A stretch of DNA of 64,000 nucleotides from Nitrospirota bacterium (lineage in GTDB: Bacteria > Nitrospirota > Thermodesulfovibrionia > Thermodesulfovibrionales > UBA6898), in contig JACRLQ010000054.1 in NCBI GenBank assembly GCA_016215155.1, positions 2,641 to 66,640 of the forward strand. The letters run 5' to 3'. The notes under the pieces were generated by a model. It did no database searches and was not told where the DNA came from. It saw only the letters and a list, made by a program, of their open reading frames with translations. Made by a program: the position numbers and the translations under genes. Below are positions 24,952-32,237 of this stretch, one piece after another. Position 1 is the stretch's first letter. Each line of letters begins with the position of its first letter.

Positions 24952-26343
24952 TCATCTGTTGACGATGTATCTCCATATATGCAGAAATATCTGGAGAAGA
25001 AGTCCTACTATCATGAACGGTATGAACATTCTGTAGCCCCAGTCGATCATGAATACCATTGGGGCCTTGCTGAAATTGGGTTCGTAATGCGAGATCCAGC
25101 TGTCAGGGAAATTCGCGGTCGCGCCGGGATGGCATTTCTGGCAGCGTTTTGTAAGGTTCTGTTTGACGATTGCGGCGTTCCCGGACTTTACCCTTGCAAT
25201 GTCATGAACGCCGTGGCAGTCTATGCAGACGGCTATCTGTTTGTCCGTCTTTCCGAACTGCCTGTAAAATTTCATGGTAACGCCATGGAAGTCCTGAAGA
25301 TATGTGTCCACGACCTTTGTGGAAAGCCCGTATTTCTGCATGATCTCTTTTTTCTCATGGCATCCGGCGCAGGTCTGGGGCACCGAGATCCTGAAATCCG
25401 CCGTATGAGGTCCGGCATTGTCGTGGGCCTTGTGGCAGTCCGAGCAGATGGGCACATCTTCTATATGCTCGTCTATCAGGGCGGCGCCATGCACGCTTTT
25501 TGCGTATACGGCATATACGGCGCTATGGCACTGCTCGCATTTTTTTGCGTTTGCGAGTCTGTCCTTCCGGGCGGAGGCTATGGCATGAGACCCGTGACAG
25601 TCCGTGCAGACAGGGGCATGGGTGTTGCCCTGGGACATAACCTTGAAGTGAATCCCCTCCAGAGTCTTGGCGTATTTGTCAAAATGGCAGCGCCGGCAGT
25701 TGTCGGCCATGACCAGCATGAAATCCCGCTTGCTTCTGAAGTCCCTTAACGGATGGGATTCCGCGGACACCCGGACGTGGCAGTCGACACAGCTGAGGTT
25801 TTTATGGACAGAGGCGTTGAGGACGGACTCCTGCACCAGGATAGTTGCTTTTTCACCGTTTTTATAGGTCAGCGTCATCTCTTTGCCGTGGCAGGTGAGA
25901 CAATACTGGTTGCCTCGCGCGAGTTCGCGCACCCTTTTTATCCTGTGAGAGCCATGACAATCCGTGCAGATTGCCCCTGTCCCGGACTCGCCCATGAGTT
26001 TTTTATGTATGGGGTTGTCCAGCGTCGAATGACACTGAAGACACTGTCTCGCGGCAAGGGCGCTGAATTCCTTCTTGTTTTTGTAAGATTTGCGCTGGTG
26101 GTTTTCGGCGGTGAACCCGTGACAGGCGCTGCAGCCGATGGTCCCGTGGACCGATTTTTCGACATCCTGGGCGGTGACCTTAAGCTTAAGAATATCGCCG
26201 TTTTTGAAGGTCATGCTCTGCTGCGCTTCATGACAACCGAGGCAGGCCTGGTCGTCTTCTGAAAGGACGGCCCCGCAGCGCCCCGACGCGGCCAGAGAAA
26301 TAATAAATGCCGTCATCAAAATGAGTAGTTGCCTGTATTTCAT
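24952..26343 (-). CDS. Membrane-anchored 13-haem cytochrome c
   Basis: A 463-residue exported protein with an N-terminal signal sequence (about 1-24) and 13 CxxCH sites: CLGCH, CSACH, CLQCH, CTDCH, CLTCH, CVDCH, CRRCH, CTDCH, CEQCH, CSDCH, CAGCH, CIDCH and CQKCH. Many additional His residues can act as distal ligands. A C-terminal membrane segment (about 436-458, FIPFMIVGLLLQIFLHI) anchors it. GAGGAGG precedes ATG 26343. With the cytochrome b it would carry quinol electrons to periplasmic acceptors. The acceptor is not readable. First gene of a likely four-gene operon with the kinase and regulator. Confidence 0.92.
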   Translation of the reverse strand: MKYRQLLILMTAFIISLAASGRCGAVLSEDDQACLGCHEAQQSMTFKNGDILKLKVTAQDVEKSVHGTIGCSACHGFTAENHQRKSYKNKKEFSALAARQCLQCHSTLDNPIHKKLMGESGTGAICTDCHGSHRIKRVRELARGNQYCLTCHGKEMTLTYKNGEKATILVQESVLNASVHKNLSCVDCHVRVSAESHPLRDFRSKRDFMLVMADNCRRCHFDKYAKTLEGIHFKVMSQGNTHAPVCTDCHGSHAIASARKDRLANAKKCEQCHSAVYAVYAKSVHGAALIDEHIEDVPICSDCHKAHDNAGPHTADFRISVPQTCAGCHEKKEIMQKYGLSTKVVDTYLQDFHGVTMKFYRQFGKTDKQIAVCIDCHGVHDIARVKSGNAAIVKQNLTKRCQKCHPGATANFPDSWISHYEPNFSKAPMVFMIDWGYRMFIPFMIVGLLLQIFLHIWRYIVNR

Positions 26344-26574
26344 AATTCCTCCTCTAAAAACCGGGGGCGCTTTCAGCCATGCCCCCGCGCCAATTTGCTC
26401 CGGCCCGGGTTACGGTCCGGTATTATTCGTCCTTTTGCTTCTGACTAAATCGTACCAGAGGCCGCGAGACAATGTAATTGGTATAACTTCCTAGTTTTAA
26501 GGGAAAGAGTTCTTAGTTGGGGGGTAATTTGCGCGAAAAAGAAAGAAATTAAGGGAATTATGTCAAAAGGGCTA
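26344..26574. other. 231-base gap upstream of the cytochrome operon
   Basis: No gene seen. On the minus strand it must hold the cytochrome operon promoter. One TACCAAT heptamer, similar to NarL-type half-sites, lies near 26478-26484, but no paired half-site is present, so this is only suggestive. Confidence 0.3.
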
Positions 26575-27132
26575 TCACCGCGGGTCAGAAAGCATGCTGG
26601 CGGCTATTTTTATAAGTTCCTGCGCCGGACACTTGCCGATGAGGGTCAGGACGGTCCCGCTCTCGTTCCAGGACAGCCGGCTGCAGGGCGAACCCTCACA
26701 CTCGGCCAGGGCGAGATGGGCTGATCTGTCTTTAACGGATATGGACCTTTCCTCCCGCAGCCTCCTGATTTTCATGCGGGGTTCCAGAGGAAACGATGCG
26801 CGGGCATCGACCTCATGTATCACCAGGCCGGTCCCTTTTCCGTCCTTAAAGTCGAAATGCATGATGACGGCATTAAAAGGTCTGTCCTGCGCGTATATCT
26901 CCGCCGGGGGCCAGGCCAGGCCGATATGTTCCGGGAGATATGTCGGCAGATAGATCCTGACCGCGTTTAATTCCTTTTTCGCGGCCTCGACCGTGTCGTA
27001 CTTTTTCAGTTTATGTTTCTGGATTATCGAAGGGAGCCAGTTCAGCAGGGACAATATCGCCAGGACCAGCAGTATGATCCCGAAAAATCCGGCCGTCTTC
27101 CTTATGCTGAAGGTTGGTCCCGGGCGGTTCAT
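26575..27132 (-). CDS. Single-pass membrane protein of unknown function
   Basis: A 185-residue protein with a short cytoplasmic N-terminus, one membrane segment (about 14-36, FFGIILLVLAILSLLNWL) and an exported alpha/beta domain. That domain contains YLPTYLPEHIGLAWPP and FDFKDGKGTGLVIHEVD, followed by a strand-rich C-terminus with two Cys (ECEGSPC) and ending LIKIAASML. I do not recognise the family. The start codon lies next to the stop of the M56-like protease gene, so they are translationally linked and probably act together. Confidence 0.65.
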   Translation of the reverse strand: MNRPGPTFSIRKTAGFFGIILLVLAILSLLNWLPSIIQKHKLKKYDTVEAAKKELNAVRIYLPTYLPEHIGLAWPPAEIYAQDRPFNAVIMHFDFKDGKGTGLVIHEVDARASFPLEPRMKIRRLREERSISVKDRSAHLALAECEGSPCSRLSWNESGTVLTLIGKCPAQELIKIAASMLSDPR

Positions 27133-27133
27133 T

Positions 27134-28114
27134 TCATACCACCAGATACCCTGTGATCAGGATAGCGGACGATGTCATCAGGAACTGAAGCCACCCGGCC
27201 CCCCGGGAGTTATTATCATTTATATTTTCGATATTGGCTATCCTTTCGTCCAGGATCAGGTTATGACTGTGGCTTTCTATGCGTTCCCGCATCTGGGACA
27301 TCATGTCGGGCTGCTCCTCGGGATGGAAGTAAAAAGCCCTCAGGGCCTTTATCAGCGCCGCCGGCTTGCCTGTCAGCCCGACAGTTATACCGTCACATAT
27401 GAACTCTTCGTCATGGACTATCCTCCTGAACTCGATCAGGCTTACAGGATTATAAAACATTATCATCCTAAGGAGATAGATCAACTGCGTCCTGAAGCTG
27501 CTGCCCCTCATCATATGGACGATTTCATGTGTCAGCGCGCCTGAGAGCTGTTCGTCGTCGAGCGAATCCATAACGTGGTTTGAGATAATAATTGTATGGT
27601 TTCTGACCCCCTGCATGAACAATACGGGGAAGGACTCGTCGATGACGACGAAGGAGGGTTTTTCGGTCCCGGCGGCTGCGCATATTGCGTCGAGCAGCGG
27701 GTCCATCCTCTCGTCATATCCCTCACAGGCGCGGTAATCCTCACCGGAGACCCTGGACCTGAAGATAGGCAGGATCTCCTGTATTATAAAGACGGCCGAT
27801 ACGGCAAAGAGCATAAGCAGAAGGAACAGCGCAAAAGGATACATGTCGAGCATCCTGATATCCAGCCATCTCTGGCTGTCAAAGAGCGCGGTGTTCAGTC
27901 TGAAATGCCATGACCCTCTCTCGGGAAAAAAGAGCTGATAAAAAGGGAACATAAATGCCGGAAGCGCGAGCGTAAGCATCCTGAACCTGAATATGGACAG
28001 ATGTGACCTGATTTCCCAGACATAAAAAGAGAGTTCGACTATAACAAGCGCAATAAACGCATGAAGTACGCTCTGGATAACATACGAGCCGATTAGGGTG
28101 TGGACGAGCGTCAC
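27134..28114 (-). CDS. M56/BlaR1-like integral membrane metallopeptidase
   Basis: A 326-residue protein with several N-terminal membrane segments, a central cytosolic zinc protease domain with HEIVHMMRGSSF (HExxH) and downstream acidic EEFICDGI as probable third ligand, and a C-terminal membrane segment (FLMTSSAILITGYL). This matches the M56 protease core of BlaR1/MecR1 without a penicillin-binding sensor, and no BlaI-type repressor gene is adjacent. GTG 28114 start. Probably a signalling or regulatory protease cleaving membrane or cytosolic substrates. Partner is the 185-residue protein. Confidence 0.8.
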   Translation of the reverse strand: MTLVHTLIGSYVIQSVLHAFIALVIVELSFYVWEIRSHLSIFRFRMLTLALPAFMFPFYQLFFPERGSWHFRLNTALFDSQRWLDIRMLDMYPFALFLLLMLFAVSAVFIIQEILPIFRSRVSGEDYRACEGYDERMDPLLDAICAAAGTEKPSFVVIDESFPVLFMQGVRNHTIIISNHVMDSLDDEQLSGALTHEIVHMMRGSSFRTQLIYLLRMIMFYNPVSLIEFRRIVHDEEFICDGITVGLTGKPAALIKALRAFYFHPEEQPDMMSQMRERIESHSHNLILDERIANIENINDNNSRGAGWLQFLMTSSAILITGYLVV

Positions 28115-28178
28115 CCGGCTGACCTGGCTGTGGTAAAGTACATTCGAAATTGTATCATAAACGAGAGGCTACATTTCC

Positions 28179-29099
28179 ATGACGGGACGATCTATCTTAT
28201 TCACTTTGGCTGTATTCCTGGGGTCCTGTGCCGGTCCTTCCGCCGCCACGCAGGCGCTCCGGGAGGAAAAGGTGATCGTCCGCTTCGCCGGGCTTAACGA
28301 AAACGCGGCCAGGGAGGTCCTTGCCTTATATCCTTTGGTAAGGACTTCACTGATGAAAGACCTCGGCTGGTCAAGCGACATGCGCCCCGAGATAGTTCTC
28401 GTGAAAGACCGCGCGGCCTTCAGGAAGTTCTCCGGAAGTGAGCACATATCGGCCTTTGCGGTTTCGGGGAAAGATCTTATCGTGGTGGACTACTCAAAGA
28501 TGGGGGGGCGTCCCTTTACCCTTGAGACGACGCTGAAGCATGAACTCTGTCATCTCGAACTCCATCGTCATATCACGGACACAAGGCTCCCCAGGTGGCT
28601 CGATGAAGGTATATGCCAGTGGGTCACGGGCGGCGCAGCGGAGATATTGACCGCGGGAGGCCGTTCGTTGCTCACCGAGGCCGCCCTTTCGGACAGGTTC
28701 ATAGGGATGCAGCGGCTCACTGATGATTTCCCTTCTGACGGAAAGGGGATGCTTTTGGCATATGAGGAAAGCAAAAGCATCGTTGAATTCATAATCAAAA
28801 CATACGGGGACGCCGGTCTTCGGGGCATACTGGGGCATATGCACAGGGGGGATGACCTCGAAAACGCGGTGCTGAAAAGCCTTTCGATATCCCTGAACGA
28901 GCTCGAAAAAAGATGGAGGGCGTCTCTTTCAGAGAAGGCGTCATGGCCCGCCTACCTCCGCGATAACCTGTATGAGGCGCTCTTTTTATTTGCCGCGCTG
29001 ATAACGGTCTGCGGTTTCTTCAGGGCCGTTAAAAAAAGGCGGGAGTATAAGGACGATGAAGACGAACCGGATATAAGAGAGGATGATAACGGTGCGTGA
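28179..29099 (+). CDS. Lipoprotein zinc metallopeptidase (gluzincin, peptidase MA-like)
   Basis: A 306-residue protein. The N-terminal signal with LGSC lipobox predicts a lipid anchor. A gluzincin site LKHELCHLELH (HExxH, about 127-137) is followed by the family pattern RWLDEGICQW, whose Glu is the third ligand. A C-terminal membrane segment (about 270-288, ALFLFAALITVCGFF) and an acidic tail follow. It resembles the peptidase MA-like group. It is divergent from the M56-like gene (64 bases apart). Role inferred as envelope proteolysis. Confidence 0.78.
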   Translation: MTGRSILFTLAVFLGSCAGPSAATQALREEKVIVRFAGLNENAAREVLALYPLVRTSLMKDLGWSSDMRPEIVLVKDRAAFRKFSGSEHISAFAVSGKDLIVVDYSKMGGRPFTLETTLKHELCHLELHRHITDTRLPRWLDEGICQWVTGGAAEILTAGGRSLLTEAALSDRFIGMQRLTDDFPSDGKGMLLAYEESKSIVEFIIKTYGDAGLRGILGHMHRGDDLENAVLKSLSISLNELEKRWRASLSEKASWPAYLRDNLYEALFLFAALITVCGFFRAVKKRREYKDDEDEPDIREDDNGA

Positions 29100-29102
29100 T
29101 TG

Positions 29103-29139
29103 TTGAACTAATACATCGACTTAGTCTATCATAGACTAA
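29103..29139 (+). promoter_or_regulatory. Promoter with embedded perfect operator of the Phd/VapC module
   Basis: TTGAAC at 29103-29108 and TATCAT at 29127-29132 with an 18-base spacer. The -10 lies in the centre of a perfect palindrome, TTAGTCTAT-C-ATAGACTAA (29121-29139). Binding of antitoxin dimers there would block polymerase directly, the classic autorepression layout. Confidence 0.6.
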
Positions 29140-29153
29140 TGGAGGTTGCCGAT

Positions 29154-29387
29154 ATGAATACCGTAAATATACATGAAGCCAAGACGCACCTTTCCTCAAT
29201 CCTTAAACGCGTAGAAAGTGGAGAAGAAATATTGATTGCAAAGGCGGGCCATCCTATAGCCCGTATTTCTCCGTTATCTCCTGCGTCAGGCAAAAGACGG
29301 CCCGGCAGCGCAAAGGGGAGGTTAGTTGTTTCAGAGACTTTTATGGACCCCTTGCCCCCTGATGTTCTCGACGAGTTCGCGCGGTGA
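29154..29387 (+). CDS. Phd/YefM-family antitoxin
   Basis: A 77-residue protein with the Phd signature NIHEAKTHLSSILKRVESGE followed by ILIAKAGHPIARISP, i.e. the DNA-binding N-terminal domain. The C-terminal tail (ETFMDPLPPDVLDEFA) would thread into the PIN toxin. ATG 29154 is chosen over ATG 29139 because GGAGG at 29141-29145 is correctly spaced for it. It overlaps the toxin start by four bases. Confidence 0.9.
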   Translation: MNTVNIHEAKTHLSSILKRVESGEEILIAKAGHPIARISPLSPASGKRRPGSAKGRLVVSETFMDPLPPDVLDEFAR

Positions 29388-29791
29388 AGGCACTTCTCGA
29401 TACCCATGTCTTCTTATGGTGGGTAACGGATGATGAGAGGTTGACGCCATTTGTAAGAGATTTTATAGGCGACGCAAAAAATGAACTTTTTCTGAGTTCA
29501 GCAAGCTGCTGGGAAATGATGATAAAGGCGAAGAGCGGCCGCCTCACCTTTCCCGAACCCCCTGAAAAATTCATACCCGACCAGATGAACCGCAATAATC
29601 TGGCCGGGTTGCCGGTGCAGATAGCCCATGCGCTTCACATTCACAGCCTGCCGGATCATCACAAGGACCCCTTTGACCGCATGCTGGTCGCTCAGGCCCA
29701 GGTCGAGAGAATGCCGATCATCACAAATGACAGCCTGCTTGCTGTGTATGATGTAAAAATTTTTTGGGATACAAAAGGGAAACGGCGTTGA
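29384..29791 (+). CDS. vapC: PIN-domain toxin (VapC-type ribonuclease)
   Basis: A 135-residue PIN nuclease. Conserved acidic residues are visible: LLDTHVFLWWV (first Asp), SCWEMMIK (Glu), DHHKDPFDRMLVAQA (Asp/Asp) and IITNDSLL (last Asp). It would cleave tRNA or other RNA when free of antitoxin. GTG 29384 overlaps the antitoxin stop (GTGA). The catalytic quartet looks intact. Confidence 0.92.
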   Translation: MKALLDTHVFLWWVTDDERLTPFVRDFIGDAKNELFLSSASCWEMMIKAKSGRLTFPEPPEKFIPDQMNRNNLAGLPVQIAHALHIHSLPDHHKDPFDRMLVAQAQVERMPIITNDSLLAVYDVKIFWDTKGKRR

Positions 29792-29949
29792 TGCCTGCTG
29801 GCAAACAGGGAAAAAAGGGCAGCCACAGGGGATGCCACTGCAAAATAGAGCACCGTGAGATTGCAGAGATTATCAGAAAAAGGCTGAAGGATTACGATCG
29901 GTCACTGAATGTTTCATGGGAAAAATTAAAGAATAAGCATGGCCTGTAA
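29791..29949 (+). CDS. Very small basic protein, doubtful
   Basis: About 52 residues from ATG 29791: a basic, Cys/His-containing start (HRGCHCKIEHRE) then an amphipathic helix (IAEIIRKRLKDYDRSL). No good ribosome binding site. It begins at the toxin stop codon, so it might be co-translated. No family recognised; could be chance. Confidence 0.3.
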   Translation: MPAGKQGKKGSHRGCHCKIEHREIAEIIRKRLKDYDRSLNVSWEKLKNKHGL

Positions 29950-30030
29950 ATATAGCATTTATCCCCGATGCGACGGCATGAATAAAGTAGCTGTAACCTT
30001 TTTGTTGGAAACTTAGGGCCGTGGGGACGG

Positions 30031-30315
30031 GTGAGGATCCCCATGGGACGAATAGCTTCTTTATCGATCGTAGCAATCTATCTTCTTACAGCCTATTTGT
30101 TGCGCGGGCCGGTGCTTTCACTGAAACTATTAATGTACCTGATTCTTGCCCTCGCCTGTATCTGGTTCGGGGATGAAATGGGGAGCTTTACCGGTTATAG
30201 CTGGACAGGAAATATAAACATTTCGAGACAGTCTCCAGGGGGTATTGTCAGATTTTTTGGGTGGGTGCTGCTGATATTACCGGCGGTGATAGGCTTAATC
30301 TTACTTTTTCACTAG
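30031..30315 (+). CDS. Small three-segment membrane protein
   Basis: Up to 94 residues (start perhaps at 30031 or ATG 30043) with three hydrophobic stretches: IASLSIVAIYLLTAYLL, LLMYLILALACIWFGDE and FFGWVLLILPAVIGLIL. A short polar loop between the second and third holds GYSWTGNINISRQSPGG. Function unknown. A miniature element begins exactly at its stop codon. Confidence 0.6.
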   Translation: MRIPMGRIASLSIVAIYLLTAYLLRGPVLSLKLLMYLILALACIWFGDEMGSFTGYSWTGNINISRQSPGGIVRFFGWVLLILPAVIGLILLFH

Positions 30316-30458
30316 CAGGCTGTTGAAATGGTGTTTTCAGATGTTTTCCGTCATTCCCGTGCAGACGGGAATCCATTGTTTTTAAGGCGTTTGGATACCC
30401 GCCTGCGCGAGTATGACGGCTCTAACTGACAAAATGAGAGTTTTTTCAACAAGCTGCT
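30314..30458 (+). repeat. Miniature inverted-repeat element, copy B (best preserved)
   Basis: About 145 bases with ends AGCAGGCTGTTGAAA and TTTTTTCAACAAGCTGCT as imperfect inverted repeats. Inside are GTCATTCCCGTGCAGACGGG and GCCTGCGCGAGTATGACGG stems. Copy A at 4586-4710 matches it on the opposite strand. No coding capacity. The remaining ~200 bases to the next gene show no other feature. Confidence 0.75.
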
Positions 30459-30661
30459 AATGCGGAATATGTCAAAAATGCTTTCCATAAAATAGTTCTT
30501 TTCAAAATCTTCAAAATAATGTAACGTATTGACGGGAATCAATAATGATGAACTTCAAACTTTCAGCCAAGGATGCAAATTCCGAAATTATCGGGACAGT
30601 TTCTGAGACACAAGGAAGGCAACCTGTCTTCCTTTTATGACAATCATAACACCCTTTTTCT

Positions 30662-31573
30662 GTGCCTAATAAACATATGAAACCAGGAAGATCACTTGAA
30701 AAGCTTGTAGCATATCTTGAACGACATCTTGCCGCCTCAGATAAAATCCTTGTTGAGTCCCCTAAACGTCTTCCTGACAAAACGACGGGTAGGTTGCGGG
30801 AGCATGATGTAGTACTTACTGTGACCACTAACCACCACAGAATTTTAGTGGCGGTTGAATGCAGAGACAGAAGTCGACCGGTAGGGGTGCCTCAAATTGA
30901 AGGGTTTGCAAAAAAATGCTCGGAAACTCTTGTCGATAAAGGTGTTATTGTCTCACCCTGCGGCTTCACTGCGACAGCACTGTTAAAGTCGAAAGCCCTT
31001 GGCATAAAATGTTTATGTCTTGATCAAGTCGATGTACTCCCATGGATATTCAACGATATCAACTTTAAGCAATTTCACACTTTATACAATCAGTTTGATT
31101 TTACAGTCATACCTGAAGAAGATTTTCCGAAGATACCAAAGGCGTTTGATCTGATTAATGAGCGCGCTGAAGTTATATCTGTCGATCATCTCCGAATCAG
31201 CCTCTTTAATTCAATCAAGGAACGACAGAAAGATACAGTACCCCCCGAAATTGGAGAAAAGACTGAAAGGTTTAGATTCATCGTCCCCAATCTAGCGATC
31301 ATTGACAAAGATACCGGAGTTGTCAAAAAAGTTAAACATATAAACGCAAGTGTCAATATCGTAACAAATGTCGTTGAAGTCCCAGTTTCTTTTCATGAAT
31401 ACAAAGATGCAACCTTGAAAACCGCGATATCGCAACTTGCCGTTGCAAAGGTGGATTTTGGTTTTGCGAAAGGAAGGCTTGTTATTAACAATAAAATAGA
31501 GACGGGTGGAGAGATTGTGTTTATTTCTGATGAAGACAACCCGATTACTAGTATGGAGACCGGTGACGAATAG
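30662..31573 (+). CDS. Mrr-like restriction endonuclease-fold protein
   Basis: A 303-residue protein. Residues 1-130 have the Mrr/restriction endonuclease-like layout: helix GRSLEKLVAYLERHL, then TGRLREHDVVLTV (catalytic Asp) and ILVAVECRDR, where the usual E-x-K is E-C-R, followed by QIEGFAKKCSETLVDKGVIVS. The C-terminal half is beta-rich and unfamiliar. Start GTG 30662 or ATG 30677; no clear ribosome binding site. No methylase is nearby, which would fit a type IV or solitary defence nuclease. The Lys-to-Arg change may alter or abolish cleavage. It lies in an AT-richer patch. Confidence 0.65.
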   Translation: MPNKHMKPGRSLEKLVAYLERHLAASDKILVESPKRLPDKTTGRLREHDVVLTVTTNHHRILVAVECRDRSRPVGVPQIEGFAKKCSETLVDKGVIVSPCGFTATALLKSKALGIKCLCLDQVDVLPWIFNDINFKQFHTLYNQFDFTVIPEEDFPKIPKAFDLINERAEVISVDHLRISLFNSIKERQKDTVPPEIGEKTERFRFIVPNLAIIDKDTGVVKKVKHINASVNIVTNVVEVPVSFHEYKDATLKTAISQLAVAKVDFGFAKGRLVINNKIETGGEIVFISDEDNPITSMETGDE

Positions 31574-31627
31574 TGTGTGACAGGACTACTCGTCTTATCT
31601 TATGCTTTTACCGATAAGTATTGGAGT

Positions 31628-32050
31628 ATGAAACAAATTAAGATTAGTCCAGTGATAATTTTACCTTTTCTGGCCATCGGGCCAATCGTTTCAGTTTTAT
31701 TAATATGGCAAGGCAAAAACTATCGCTCTGATTCGTTGCTTCCTGCCATTGCAGTGGCAGTTTCTCTGATTGTGATAACAGCAATTGCAGCACTAATTGT
31801 CCGAAAGAAATATCCGGAAGACATGACAGCCATGTCTATCGGACTTTCGTACGCATTAACGATGCTGACAGTCACAATCTTTAGCCTCCGAGACGCTTTT
31901 TTTCCTATTGCTTTAATTTTTGCTGCCCTCATTGCATCACCGATAATTCTTCCTTTTTCCTTCTTCTGGTCGGAAATATTACGTCCAGCGAAGGATGGGA
32001 CAACTAAAGACATTAACGCGAAAAAGTCGATTAGTAAAAGTAAAATATGA
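31628..32050 (+). CDS. Four-segment membrane protein of unknown function
   Basis: About 140 residues from ATG 31628 with four hydrophobic segments (IILPFLAIGPIVSVLLI, AIAVAVSLIVITAIAALIV, IGLSYALTMLTVTIF, ALIFAALIASPIILPFSFF) and a basic C-terminal tail. No recognised family. It follows the Mrr-like gene by about 55 bases and shares its base composition, so it may belong to the same accessory unit. Confidence 0.55.
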   Translation: MKQIKISPVIILPFLAIGPIVSVLLIWQGKNYRSDSLLPAIAVAVSLIVITAIAALIVRKKYPEDMTAMSIGLSYALTMLTVTIFSLRDAFFPIALIFAALIASPIILPFSFFWSEILRPAKDGTTKDINAKKSISKSKI

Positions 32051-32206
32051 TGCCTCTCAACAATTTTGTTCTGCCCCTGAGCAGCCGTTTATTCTTCTCA
32101 CCGCGCATATTTTGATAAAGTTTTTGGACAAGATCTTTTCGATATCATCGTCAGGCTTTATGAAGCTGCAAGATAGGGACACAATCTCAAGTAAAAGCCC
32201 CTGAGG

Positions 32207-32212
32207 TATAAT
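32207..32212 (+). promoter_or_regulatory. -10 box (TATAAT) upstream of hypF
   Basis: Consensus TATAAT 25 bases before ATG 32238. The -35 region is not recognisable. A GAGG site lies between it and the start codon. It would drive the hyp operon. Confidence 0.45.
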
Positions 32213-32237
32213 AAACCAGTATGCGAGGCGAACGATC

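Noticed and set aside
24286-25749. 487-residue open frame opposite the cytochrome genes
   Set aside because: It lies wholly antisense to two well-supported cytochrome genes, has no domain and no ribosome binding site. It is a GC-rich shadow frame.
26344-26574. NarL binding site upstream of the cytochrome operon
   Set aside because: Only one heptamer-like sequence is visible and no paired half-site, so the match could be chance.
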